Source: Pseudomonas sp. GM84 (GTDB lineage Bacteria > Pseudomonadota > Gammaproteobacteria > Pseudomonadales > Pseudomonadaceae). From it: DNA of 45,200 bases. Of the stretch, positions 26,585 through 34,299 are shown in pieces. Each line of letters starts with the position of its first letter. The stretch's first letter is position 1. The notes beneath the pieces were generated by a model. The model ran no database searches and was not told the origin of the DNA. It was given only the letters and a program-made list of their open reading frames with translations. Location: contig NZ_AKJC01000103.1 in the NCBI RefSeq assembly GCF_000282535.1, positions 1-45,200 of the forward strand, given 5' to 3'. The position numbers and the translations under genes are program-made.

Positions 26585-26632
26585 TTCAATGACTGGCGAG
26601 CCTAGCAGACGACGGTCGGTGCAAGCGACAAC

Positions 26633-26660
26633 TTGCGTTGGCGTGATGCTCTGGTATTAT
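26633..26660 (+). promoter_or_regulatory. Sigma-70 promoter of rpmE
   Basis: TTGCGT at 26633-26638 and TATTAT at 26655-26660, spacing 16, about 70 bases before the rpmE start. The strong -10 suits a ribosomal-protein gene. Confidence 0.6.
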
Positions 26661-26730
26661 TCCCCGCCTAATTACGTGCGGTATTCAACAATTGGTGTTG
26701 GGTGGCGGCACGCAGCTCGAGGAAGTGACC

Positions 26731-26946
26731 ATGAAAGCTGATATTCATCCGAACTACGAAGTAGTTGCAGTCACCTGCAGCTGCGGTAACAAGTTCGAAA
26801 CGCGTTCGACCCTGGGCAACACCCTGGCGATCGACGTTTGCAACCTGTGCCACCCGTTCTACACCGGTAAGCAGAAAGTCCTGGACACCGGTGGTCGCGT
26901 ACAGAAGTTCGCCGATCGCTTCGGTATGTTCGGTACCAAGAAGTAA
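26731..26946 (+). CDS. rpmE: Ribosomal protein bL31 (zinc-binding form)
   Basis: 71 residues, with GAGGAAG as ribosome site. bL31 bridges the two ribosomal subunits. Four zinc cysteines are present, C16, C18, C37 and C40 (CSC and CNLC), marking the C+ paralogue that also stores zinc. The rest ([17 protein letters not shown]) is typical. The cysteine-free paralogue is not in this window. A strong terminator starts about 40 bases after the stop, but inside the next gene. Confidence 0.98.
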   Translation: MKADIHPNYEVVAVTCSCGNKFETRSTLGNTLAIDVCNLCHPFYTGKQKVLDTGGRVQKFADRFGMFGTKK

Positions 26947-26948
26947 TC

Positions 26949-27770
26949 ATGCGCATGGCGAATCCTTCGGGTTTCGCGTTGTTGCTGAAAAAGGCGCCCC
27001 TTGTGGGCGCCTTTTTTGTGGGCGCGATCTGGCACATGCCGGTCCAGGCCTTCTGCCCCTTGCCGGACCGGCCGCAGCCGGTGGCGGTGCGCCAGGTGGT
27101 GGACGGCGACACACTGCGCCTGAGCGATGGCCGCAGTGTGCGCATGATCGGCATCAATGCCCCGGAAATCGGTCGCAAGGGCCGAACCAGCGAGCCCTAT
27201 GCCGAGGCGGCCAAGCGGCGCTTGCAGGCGCTGGTTAAGGCCAGCGATGGGCGTGTCGGGTTGGTGCCGGGTAAAGAGGCCAAGGACAAGTACGGCCGCA
27301 CGTTGGCGCATGTTTACGCCGCTAATGGCGACAATCTCGAAGCGCGGCTGCTGAGCGAGGGGCTGGGTTACCGTGTCGCGGTTGCGCCCAATGTCCGCCT
27401 GACGGGTTGCCAGCAAGTCGCCGAGCAGTCGGCGCGCCAGGCGAACCTGGGCCTGTGGCAGCGTGCTGCAGTGCTGCGCGCCGATGATGTCAGGCAGTCG
27501 GGCTTCGCGCTGATCTCGGGCAGGATCGGCAGCATCGAACGCAATCGCGCCGGCATCTGGCTGGAACTGGACAACGGCGTGGTGCTGCAGATTCCCGCTC
27601 GTCTGCAAGGCAACTTCCCCGCCAGCTTCTTCGATAACCTCAAAGGACGCCAGGTTGAAGCGCGTGGCTGGGTGCTGGATCGTTCCCGCAAGGGTGGGCT
27701 CAAGCCAGGGCAGCGACGTTGGCTGTTGCCGTTGACCGATCCAAGCATGCTGGAGCGCGTTTCAGGCTGA
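26949..27770 (+). CDS. Exported thermonuclease-like (SNase) protein
   Basis: 273 residues from the ATG two bases after rpmE; an alternative ATG is at 26955. A signal peptide is suggested by LLKKAPLVGAFFVGAIW with a likely cut after HMPVQA. The SNase domain of about 130 residues follows: VVDGDTLRL, VRMIGINAPEIG (catalytic Arg and Glu region) and DKYGRTLAHVY (second catalytic Arg region). The last 90 residues look like a separate small beta domain (ISGRIGSIERNRAGIW). It may degrade extracellular or periplasmic nucleic acid; the substrate is unknown. The rpmE terminator lies inside its signal-peptide codons, so expression should depend on read-through or an unseen promoter. Confidence 0.85.
   Translation: MRMANPSGFALLLKKAPLVGAFFVGAIWHMPVQAFCPLPDRPQPVAVRQVVDGDTLRLSDGRSVRMIGINAPEIGRKGRTSEPYAEAAKRRLQALVKASDGRVGLVPGKEAKDKYGRTLAHVYAANGDNLEARLLSEGLGYRVAVAPNVRLTGCQQVAEQSARQANLGLWQRAAVLRADDVRQSGFALISGRIGSIERNRAGIWLELDNGVVLQIPARLQGNFPASFFDNLKGRQVEARGWVLDRSRKGGLKPGQRRWLLPLTDPSMLERVSG
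26988..27017 (+). terminator. rpmE terminator located inside the next coding region
   Basis: AAAAAGGCGCCC pairs perfectly with GGGCGCCTTTTT around a five-base loop, followed by T. It starts 42 bases after the rpmE stop codon, in the signal-peptide codons of the following gene. Confidence 0.9.
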
Positions 27771-27950
27771 AAAGATGTAGACATTTCGCTATTGGATTGT
27801 ACACACTGTCCATTCCAATGCCCCCGCGGGTTATAGCGTAAAGTCGTAGGCTAAAGGCCTTGACACAAGTGACCGACCAGTCTTGTGGCTCCCCGGCTCT
27901 TTGCGTATCCTCGGCGGTCCGTCAGAACAGTAAATAGCGGAATGCCCACC

Positions 27951-29219
27951 ATGTCAGACCTGAAAACCGCCGCTCTCGAATATCACGCTCAACCTCGTCC
28001 GGGGAAACTGAGCGTCGAGCTCTCCAAGCCCACCGCCACCGCCCGTGACCTCGCCCTGGCCTACAGCCCAGGTGTTGCTGAGCCCGTGCGCGAAATCGGC
28101 CGTGATCCAGAGCTGGCCTACAAATACACCGGCAAGGGCAACCTGGTTGCGGTGATTTCCGATGGCACCGCCATCCTCGGTCTGGGTGACCTCGGCCCAC
28201 TGGCTTCCAAGCCGGTGATGGAAGGCAAGGGCGTTCTGTTCAAGCGTTTCGCGGGTATCGATGTGTTCGACATCGAAGTGGAATCGGAAAGCCCACAGGC
28301 TTTCATCGACACCGTGCGCCGCATTTCCATTACCTTCGGTGGCATCAACCTCGAAGACATCAAGGCGCCAGAGTGCTTCGAAATCGAGCGCACCCTGATC
28401 GAGCAGTGCGACATTCCGGTATTCCACGATGACCAGCACGGCACCGCGATCGTTACCGCGGCCGGCATGATCAACGCCCTGGAAATCGCCGGCAAGAAGC
28501 TGGAAGAAGCCAAGATCGTCTGCCTGGGTGCCGGCGCTGCCGCCATCTCCTGCATGAAGCTGCTGGTGAGCATGGGTGCCAAGGTCGAGAACATCTTCAT
28601 GATCGACCGCAGCGGCGTGATCCACGCTGGCCGCGACGACCTGAACCAGTACAAGGCCCAGTTCGCCCACGCCACCGACAAGCGCACCCTGGCCGATGCC
28701 CTGGACGGTGCCGATGTGTTCGTTGGCCTGTCCGGCCCGAACCTGCTGAGCCCGGAAGGCCTGAAGTCGATGGCTGCCAACCCGATCGTGTTCGCCTGCT
28801 CGAACCCGGACCCGGAAATCTCCCCGGAGCTGGCGCACGCTACCCGCAACGACGTGATCATGGCCACCGGTCGTTCCGACTACCCGAACCAGGTCAACAA
28901 CGTTCTGGGCTTCCCGTTCATCTTCCGTGGTGCCCTGGACGTTCGCGCCAAGCGCATCAACGAAGAAATGAAGATCGCCGCCGCTATCGCCCTGAAAGAC
29001 CTGGCCAAGCTGCCGGTGCCGAAGGAAGTGTGCGACGCCTACAACGTCCAGGCCCTGGAATTCGGCCGTGAGTACATCATTCCGAAGCCACTGGACCCAC
29101 GCCTGATCACCGTCGTTTCCGACGCTGTGGCCAAGGCTGCAATCGAATCCGGCGTAGCTACCCTGCCGTATCCGAAGCACTATCCGCTGAACAATGTGGA
29201 TGAAGTGTTCAACGGCTGA
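27951..29219 (+). CDS. maeB: NADP-type malic enzyme, short form
   Basis: 422 residues from the ATG at 27951 (MSDLKTAALEYH). Malic enzyme oxidatively decarboxylates malate to pyruvate and supplies NADPH. The sequence shows LALAYSPGVAEPV, the metal/malate region ECFEIERTLIEQCDIPVFHDDQHGT (split here by residues 148-175) and the Rossmann stretch IVCLGAGAAAISCMKLL. It lacks the phosphotransacetylase-like C-terminal half of E. coli MaeB (759 residues), as do other short bacterial forms. I assign the maeB symbol by family convention. A TTGACA at 27860-27865 lies upstream with no convincing -10. Confidence 0.93.
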   Translation: MSDLKTAALEYHAQPRPGKLSVELSKPTATARDLALAYSPGVAEPVREIGRDPELAYKYTGKGNLVAVISDGTAILGLGDLGPLASKPVMEGKGVLFKRFAGIDVFDIEVESESPQAFIDTVRRISITFGGINLEDIKAPECFEIERTLIEQCDIPVFHDDQHGTAIVTAAGMINALEIAGKKLEEAKIVCLGAGAAAISCMKLLVSMGAKVENIFMIDRSGVIHAGRDDLNQYKAQFAHATDKRTLADALDGADVFVGLSGPNLLSPEGLKSMAANPIVFACSNPDPEISPELAHATRNDVIMATGRSDYPNQVNNVLGFPFIFRGALDVRAKRINEEMKIAAAIALKDLAKLPVPKEVCDAYNVQALEFGREYIIPKPLDPRLITVVSDAVAKAAIESGVATLPYPKHYPLNNVDEVFNG

Positions 29220-31735
29220 TTGCGGCCGTAGCGACACAAAAAAGCCCCGGCTCGTGAGAGTCGGGGCTTTTTGTTTGCCTGCTGTAATTGTATGGCCAGT
29301 ACCGGCCCTATCGCCGGCAGCGGGCTGCCCGGTGTCGCGCCATTGCCCAGCTCATCCACCGACGGCGGCGAGTCTTCGGCCTTGAACAGCTCGAAGTAGG
29401 CATTCGGCGTGCTTGGCGAAGCCGCGCGGCCACTGATCGGGTCGACGCGCAGACTGAGAATGCCTTCCGGTTCGGCTGGCGGGTGGTTCGGCTTGTCCTT
29501 GAGCGCCGCACCCATGAAGCTCATCCAGATCGGCAGCGCCACCGTGCCACCGTACTCACGGCGGCCCAGGGTTTCCGGTTGGTCGAAGCCGACCCACACC
29601 GTGGTGACATAGTCGGCGTTGTAACCGGAGAACCAGGCGTCCTTGGATTCGTTGGTGGTGCCGGTCTTGCCTGCCAGGTCGGTACGGCCCAGGGCCAGTG
29701 CACGCCGCCCGGTGCCTCGCTTGATCACATCCTGCAGCATGCTGGTGAGGATGTAGCTGGTGCGGCCGTCGATGATTTGCTCGGCTGCTACCGGTACCTG
29801 CGGTGCAGGTGCAACCTGGCCATAGGCCGAGGGGGCTTCGCCGGGCAGCGACGCCGTGCTGATCGGCTGTTCCGGTGCCGCCAGGCCGGCGTGGTCTTCG
29901 CTGGCTTGTGGCACGCGTGCCGGGTTGGCGGTGAACAGCGTCTCGCCGTTGCGGCTTTCGATACGGTCGATCAGGTAGGGGTTGATCTTGTAGCCGCCGT
30001 TGGCAAAGGTGCTCCAGCCCGTGGCGATTTCCATCGGAGTCAGGGTCGCGGTGCCCAGCGCCAGGGACAGGTTTGGCGGCAGGTCCTGCTTGTTGAAGCC
30101 GAACTTGGCGATGTAGTCGATGGTACGGCCCACGCCCATGGCCTGCAGCAGGCGAATCGATACCAGGTTGCGCGACTTGTACAGCGCTTCGCGCATGCGG
30201 ATCGGGCCAAGGAAGGTGTTGGTGTCGTTCTTCGGTCGCCAGACCTTGTCCAGGTACTCGTCGACGAACACGATCGGGGCATCGTTCACCAGGCTCGAAG
30301 CGGTATAGCCGCTGTCCAGTGCCGCACTGTAGATGAACGGCTTGAAGCTCGAACCCGGCTGGCGCTTGGCCTGCATGGCGCGGTTGTAGTTGCTCTGCTC
30401 GAACGAGAAGCCGCCGACCAGGGCGCGGATAGCACCGTTGTAAGGGTCGAGCGTAACCAGCGCGCTCTGCGCGCCCGGCACCTGGCTGAACTTGAGCTTG
30501 CCGTCGTCCAGGCGCTGCAGGCGCACCAGGTCACCGACCTTGGCCACATCCGCCGGCGATTGCGGCGCGCGACCCTGCGAGTTGCTGTTGAGGTACGGGC
30601 GGGCCCACTTCATGGTTTCCCAGGCCACGTGCTCTTCCTGGCCGCCACGGGTCAGGACCTGGATCCCGCTCTTGTCGACCTGGGTGACGATTGCCGGCTC
30701 CAGGCCGCCGAGGGTGCGCTGCTTGTTCAATTCCTGCAGCCAGGCAGCCTGGGTCTTGCCCGGGAAGCGCGCTTCGGGGCCGCGGTAGCCGTGGCGCTCA
30801 TCGTAGTCGGAAAGGCCGTTGAGGACCGCCTTGTTGGCCATTTCCTGCATGTCGCTCGGCACCGTCGTGGTCACGCGGAAGCCTTCGGTATAGGCATCGC
30901 TGCCATAGCGACCGACCATCTCCGCACGGGCCATTTCGGCGACGTAGGGCGCGTTCACTTCCGGGGTGGGCACGTGATAGCTGGCGTTGAGCGGCTCGGC
31001 CAGCGCGGTTTGATAGCTGGCCTCGTCGATCTTGCCGAGCTTGTACATGCGGCCGAGAATCCAGTCACGGCGCTCTTTCGCCCGCACCGGGTTAGCCAGC
31101 GGGTTGAAGCGCGAGGGCGCCTTGGGCAGGCCGGCGATCATCGCCATCTGCGCCAGGCTCACGTCGCGGATCGACTTGCCGTAGTAAACCTGCGCGGCGG
31201 CGTCGATGCCGTAGGCGCGGTTGCCCAGGTAGATCTTGTTGACGTACAGCTCAAGGATCTCGTCCTTGGTCAGCTCACGTTCGATCTGCAGGGCCAGGAG
31301 AATTTCGTTGGTCTTGCGCGAGAAGCTGCGCTCGCTGGTGAGGAAGAAGTTCTTCGCCACCTGCATGGTGATGGTGCTGCCGCCGGTCTGGATGTGACCG
31401 GTTTTCACCAGCTGGGTCGCAGCGCGCATCAGGCTGCTTGGATCGACCCCGTAGTGATTGAGGAAATTGTCGTCCTCGGCTGACAGAAGCGCCTGGATGA
31501 ATTGTGGGGGGATTTCCGCGAAGCGGATCGGCGAGCGGCGCATTTCGCCGAACTCGGCAATCAGCTTGCCGTCGCTGCTGTACACCCTGAGGGGGATCTG
31601 CAACTGGATACTTCTGAGCGAATCGACCGACGGCAGGCTGGGGCTAAGATACAGAAACGCACCGCTCACGCCGAGTACGAGCGAGCAAATGACTGCGACG
31701 AAAGACCACCAGAAGAACTTCAGCAGGCGTATCAA
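29180..31735 (-). CDS. mrcA: Penicillin-binding protein 1A with an unusual C-terminal tail
   Basis: 851 residues from a TTG start at 31735; no suitable ATG is near. PBP1A is a bifunctional peptidoglycan synthase. The membrane anchor is at about 9-29. The GT51 motif EDDNF (E87) and GGSTITMQVAKN serve glycan polymerisation. In the transpeptidase domain the SxxK serine is S462 (SSFK), followed by KTGT in LAGKTGTTNES. From memory, P. aeruginosa PonA ends soon after a GSPLP segment. Here, after GSPLP, the frame continues for 45 residues through a REP half, the maeB terminator and 40 bases of antisense maeB. The catalytic parts are intact; the tail is discussed under findings. Confidence 0.93.
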   Translation of the reverse strand: MIRLLKFFWWSFVAVICSLVLGVSGAFLYLSPSLPSVDSLRSIQLQIPLRVYSSDGKLIAEFGEMRRSPIRFAEIPPQFIQALLSAEDDNFLNHYGVDPSSLMRAATQLVKTGHIQTGGSTITMQVAKNFFLTSERSFSRKTNEILLALQIERELTKDEILELYVNKIYLGNRAYGIDAAAQVYYGKSIRDVSLAQMAMIAGLPKAPSRFNPLANPVRAKERRDWILGRMYKLGKIDEASYQTALAEPLNASYHVPTPEVNAPYVAEMARAEMVGRYGSDAYTEGFRVTTTVPSDMQEMANKAVLNGLSDYDERHGYRGPEARFPGKTQAAWLQELNKQRTLGGLEPAIVTQVDKSGIQVLTRGGQEEHVAWETMKWARPYLNSNSQGRAPQSPADVAKVGDLVRLQRLDDGKLKFSQVPGAQSALVTLDPYNGAIRALVGGFSFEQSNYNRAMQAKRQPGSSFKPFIYSAALDSGYTASSLVNDAPIVFVDEYLDKVWRPKNDTNTFLGPIRMREALYKSRNLVSIRLLQAMGVGRTIDYIAKFGFNKQDLPPNLSLALGTATLTPMEIATGWSTFANGGYKINPYLIDRIESRNGETLFTANPARVPQASEDHAGLAAPEQPISTASLPGEAPSAYGQVAPAPQVPVAAEQIIDGRTSYILTSMLQDVIKRGTGRRALALGRTDLAGKTGTTNESKDAWFSGYNADYVTTVWVGFDQPETLGRREYGGTVALPIWMSFMGAALKDKPNHPPAEPEGILSLRVDPISGRAASPSTPNAYFELFKAEDSPPSVDELGNGATPGSPLPAIGPVLAIQLQQANKKPRLSRAGAFLCRYGRNQPLNTSSTLFSG
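29236..29273. terminator. Bidirectional terminator of maeB, translated within mrcA
   Basis: AAAGCCCCGGCTC pairs with GAGTCGGGGCTTT around GTGA, flanked by A and T runs. It ends maeB on the plus strand. On the minus strand it falls inside the extended mrcA reading frame. Confidence 0.92.
29304..29319. repeat. Half REP element inside the 3' end of mrcA
   Basis: GGCCCTATCGCCGGCA matches the first 16 bases of the complete REP copies at 9143, 20328 and 24254. The expected AGCCGGCTCCCACAG half is absent; AGCGGGCTGCCC of mrcA follows instead. Confidence 0.82.
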
Positions 31736-31913
31736 GGCTTTTGGGTGTCCAGATTGAAGGGTGAATTGCGCACGGGGCCGGCGGACGAAAAACGCTGGGC
31801 ATTATAAGCATTTTTCGCCTCGCCGGGTGACCGGCCAGGTGGCCCGCTGTACCGCCTGGCCGTCAACGGCTGGCGCTGAGGCGGGTTTTAGGGGCAGCAA
31901 CGAGGGAACAGCG

Positions 31914-32771
31914 ATGCTTGGACGCTGGGGCAGGGATGCCGGTTCATTGCTGGGGGTGGAAATCACCTCCGATTCGATACACATGCTGCAAGTGCGTCGG
32001 CATGGCGGGCGCTGCGAGCGGGTCGCCTGGGCGCTTGAGCCATTCGAGCCGTTCGCTGGAGGGCAGTGGTGGCAGGACCCGGATCGCGTCGAGGCGGCCC
32101 TGCGGGGTGCTCATCGGCGCTGTGGCGGCCGCCAGCGTCGGGTTGCGGTGGCGCTGCCTGCCTCGCAGGTGATCTGCAAGCTATGCCAATTACCCGCAAG
32201 TCAGACCGCAGCGCAGATGGAGGCTCAATTACTGGCCGACGCCGACACCTTGTTCCCTTTTCCTCTGGACGACCTGGTGATCGATTTCCATGCCATGGGC
32301 GCGTCGATGGGGCGATCGGGCTACCGGGATGTCATGGTCGCCGCTTGTCGACAAAGCACATTGCAGCCGCTCGAGGCACTGTTCGAGGCCGCAGGGCTCC
32401 AGCTGGATGCCGTGGAAGTCGACAGCATCGCCTTGCGGCGTTTGCTGCCGCGGCCGTGTACAGGCGCTTTGGCGCTGCTACGCCTCGAACCTGACGGGAT
32501 AACGCTGCATGGCTGGATGCAGGATGGGCTGCCACAGCGGCGCGAATTGCCTGCGCACGCTTCAGTGGAGCGGCTTGCCGAGTGGGTTGCCAACGGTGTG
32601 CAGGTGGATGAAGTCCTTGTATGCGGTGCTGCGCTGGGTGAGCACGGTCGGTTAGCTGAACTGAGCCGCCAAATGAAGGTGCCGTGCCGCCCTTTGCCAA
32701 CGGTGGCCGGGCTCGACTGTAACGATTGCAGCCTGGCTTGCGCGCTGGCGCTGGGAGGGTTGCGCGGATGA
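31914..32771 (+). CDS. pilM: Reduced PilM-like type IV pilus assembly protein
   Basis: 285 residues from the ATG at 31914; typical PilM has about 354. PilM is an actin-like cytoplasmic protein that binds the PilN tail. The N-terminus (WGRDAGSLLGVEITSDSIHMLQV) and the central block QLLADADTLFPFPLDDLVIDF are PilM-like. The second nucleotide-binding half is degenerate: where PilM has DIGAT, this reads ALLRLEPDG, and about 70 residues seem missing. It is first of the pilMN(OP)Q unit and is divergent from mrcA across a 178-base gap that must hold both promoters. Nucleotide binding is doubtful. Confidence 0.85.
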   Translation: MLGRWGRDAGSLLGVEITSDSIHMLQVRRHGGRCERVAWALEPFEPFAGGQWWQDPDRVEAALRGAHRRCGGRQRRVAVALPASQVICKLCQLPASQTAAQMEAQLLADADTLFPFPLDDLVIDFHAMGASMGRSGYRDVMVAACRQSTLQPLEALFEAAGLQLDAVEVDSIALRRLLPRPCTGALALLRLEPDGITLHGWMQDGLPQRRELPAHASVERLAEWVANGVQVDEVLVCGAALGEHGRLAELSRQMKVPCRPLPTVAGLDCNDCSLACALALGGLRG

Positions 32772-33304
32772 TGCGTCTGAACCTGATGCCATGGCGTGAA
32801 CGGCAGCGCCTGGCGGCGTTGCGGCGACTTCGATTGATGCTGCTTGGCGGCATGTTCTTGGGGCTTTGCGCGGTACTGCTCATGGATCAGTTGGTGCGCG
32901 AGCGTGCGCAGCGGCAGGCTATCGACAACAGCAACCGCCAAGCCGCCATGGCGGAGCTGGATGCGCAGCTGGAGCAACTGGCGCCTATCAACCGGGCTTA
33001 TGAGGCGGCGCGGGCGCAAGCTGCGGCGCTGGCTGCCCTGCGGGCAGACCAGGGGCTTGTGACCGGGTTGTTTGCCGACCTGGAGCGGGCATTGCCGGAA
33101 GGTATCCAGCTGACAGAGATCAAGCTCGAGCGTTCGCGCTTGCGCCTTGTCGGCCTGGCTGCTTCGGGGGCGGTGGTGGCGCAGTTCATGCGCGAGCTTG
33201 AGCACTCCAATGTCCTGCTCGACCTTGCACTCGAGCGCGTGAAAAGCACGGATGAGGGCGATGAGTTTCTGCTGGTGGCACGAATGTCGGCGGCTTGGTC
33301 GTGA
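32768..33304 (+). CDS. pilN: PilN-like type IV pilus assembly protein
   Basis: 178 residues. The first residues contain the conserved PilM-binding motif (RLNLMPWRE, compare INLLPWR). A single membrane helix at about 26-42 (MLLGGMFLGLCAVLLMD) is followed by a periplasmic coiled coil rich in Ala, Gln and Arg and a small ferredoxin-like domain (GIQLTEIKLERSRLRLVGLA). It joins inner-membrane PilM to PilO. The start overlaps the pilM stop by four bases (ATGA), and an adjacent second ATG is possible. Length is close to normal. Confidence 0.9.
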   Translation: MMRLNLMPWRERQRLAALRRLRLMLLGGMFLGLCAVLLMDQLVRERAQRQAIDNSNRQAAMAELDAQLEQLAPINRAYEAARAQAAALAALRADQGLVTGLFADLERALPEGIQLTEIKLERSRLRLVGLAASGAVVAQFMRELEHSNVLLDLALERVKSTDEGDEFLLVARMSAAWS

Positions 33305-34299
33305 GCCCGCAGGTCTGGACGCGATGGGTCGAACGCTCGCGAATTTCCGGATCCTGGCTGCCCTTGATCACGGCAGGGGTGGTACTTGCCCTCGGTGCCA
33401 TGGTTCGCCTACCTGAGTGGCGGCAAATTCAAACGGCTGAGCAGGCAATGCAAGAGGCCTTGGCGCTCGAACTGGCAAGCAAGGCCAGCCAGGTGTCGGG
33501 CTTGGGCCAAAGTCGTGCGGCCCTGGACGAGGCCGAGCAACTGCTGCAGAGCGCCCGCTGGGGACTGGCGGCGGGTGATCGCATGAGTGATCTGCTGGAA
33601 CAGTTGGCGCTCTCGGGGCATGCGCTGGGATTGCAGTTCGAACAGTTGAACGTACTTGAAGAGGTGCATAAGTCTGGATATCGGCAAACCCCTATGGATC
33701 TGCAAGTCGTCGGGCGTTATTCGGGGTTGCGTTTATGGCTGGACGACTGGCTTGGGCAAGTTCGCTTGTTGCGTGCCGATGAAATGCATTGGTTCGCCGC
33801 CAAAGGCAGGCCCGGTTTTTTAAGACTGCGTCTGCGAGTGAATGCCTACCAGGCCGATGCGCCAGTGCTCGAGCCCGCCTCGTTGGCGCAGATACCCGCC
33901 CGGGCACCCGTGCAGGTCGCAGACTTCGATCCCTTTGCTGCCTGGTCAGGGCGAACCTCCCGAAAGGGCTTGGGTGAGATCCCGCTGGCACAGCTGGAAA
34001 TGGTCGGCAGTTTGTCGCGCAGAGGGGAGCATGAGGCGCTGCTGGCGACTGCCGGAAGGTTGTATCGCGTGCGCCAAGGCGAACGCCTGGGGCGCGATGA
34101 TGGCGTGGCGGTGCGCATCGACGAGCATCAGGTGGAGGTGCGCGAACGGTTGTTCGTGGCCGGCGAGTGGCGCGAGCGCACCACGTTCTTGGCGCTCAGG
34201 AAGGGCGCTGGCAGGGAGGCAAGTGGTCATGAAATGGCTGGCGATAGTGATGGTGGCGATGCTGATACCGGTTCAGCCGGGGCTGGCAGCGTCTTATAA
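33301..34299 (+). CDS. PilO-PilP fusion protein of the type IV pilus alignment complex
   Basis: 332 residues from a GTG overlapping the pilN stop (GTGA); a TTG two codons earlier is less likely. Residues 1 to about 200 are PilO-like: short cytoplasmic tail, membrane helix (WLPLITAGVVLALGAMV), coiled coil and small domain (LGLQFEQLNVLEE). Residues about 206-300 are PilP-like: DFDPFAAWS, IPLAQLEMVGSL, ALLATAGRLYRVRQGERLG and VRIDEHQVEVRERL. The PilP lipoprotein signal and separate start codon are gone. The last 24 residues, overlapped by pilQ, are Gly/Ser/Asp-rich. Normally pilO and pilP are separate genes. Confidence 0.85.
   Translation: MSPQVWTRWVERSRISGSWLPLITAGVVLALGAMVRLPEWRQIQTAEQAMQEALALELASKASQVSGLGQSRAALDEAEQLLQSARWGLAAGDRMSDLLEQLALSGHALGLQFEQLNVLEEVHKSGYRQTPMDLQVVGRYSGLRLWLDDWLGQVRLLRADEMHWFAAKGRPGFLRLRLRVNAYQADAPVLEPASLAQIPARAPVQVADFDPFAAWSGRTSRKGLGEIPLAQLEMVGSLSRRGEHEALLATAGRLYRVRQGERLGRDDGVAVRIDEHQVEVRERLFVAGEWRERTTFLALRKGAGREASGHEMAGDSDGGDADTGSAGAGSVL

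Noticed and set aside
22179-26605. Very long plus-strand frames opposite argS (710 codons) and priA (721 codons)
   Set aside because: Same codon-bias effect. They are rich in Gly, Gln, Val and His, with no family motifs, and lie opposite certain genes.
29180-29330. mrcA tail as a simple sequencing error
   Set aside because: The tail coincides exactly with a REP half that recurs elsewhere in the window, so a biological rearrangement explains it better than a random indel, though resequencing is still the decisive test.
29288-31483. Plus-strand frame of 731 codons opposite mrcA
   Set aside because: Shadow of mrcA; no domain and no ribosome site.
33295-33300. TTG start for the pilO-pilP fusion
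   Set aside because: The GTG at 33301 forms the GTGA overlap with the pilN stop that is typical of this operon's junctions; TTG would add only two residues.
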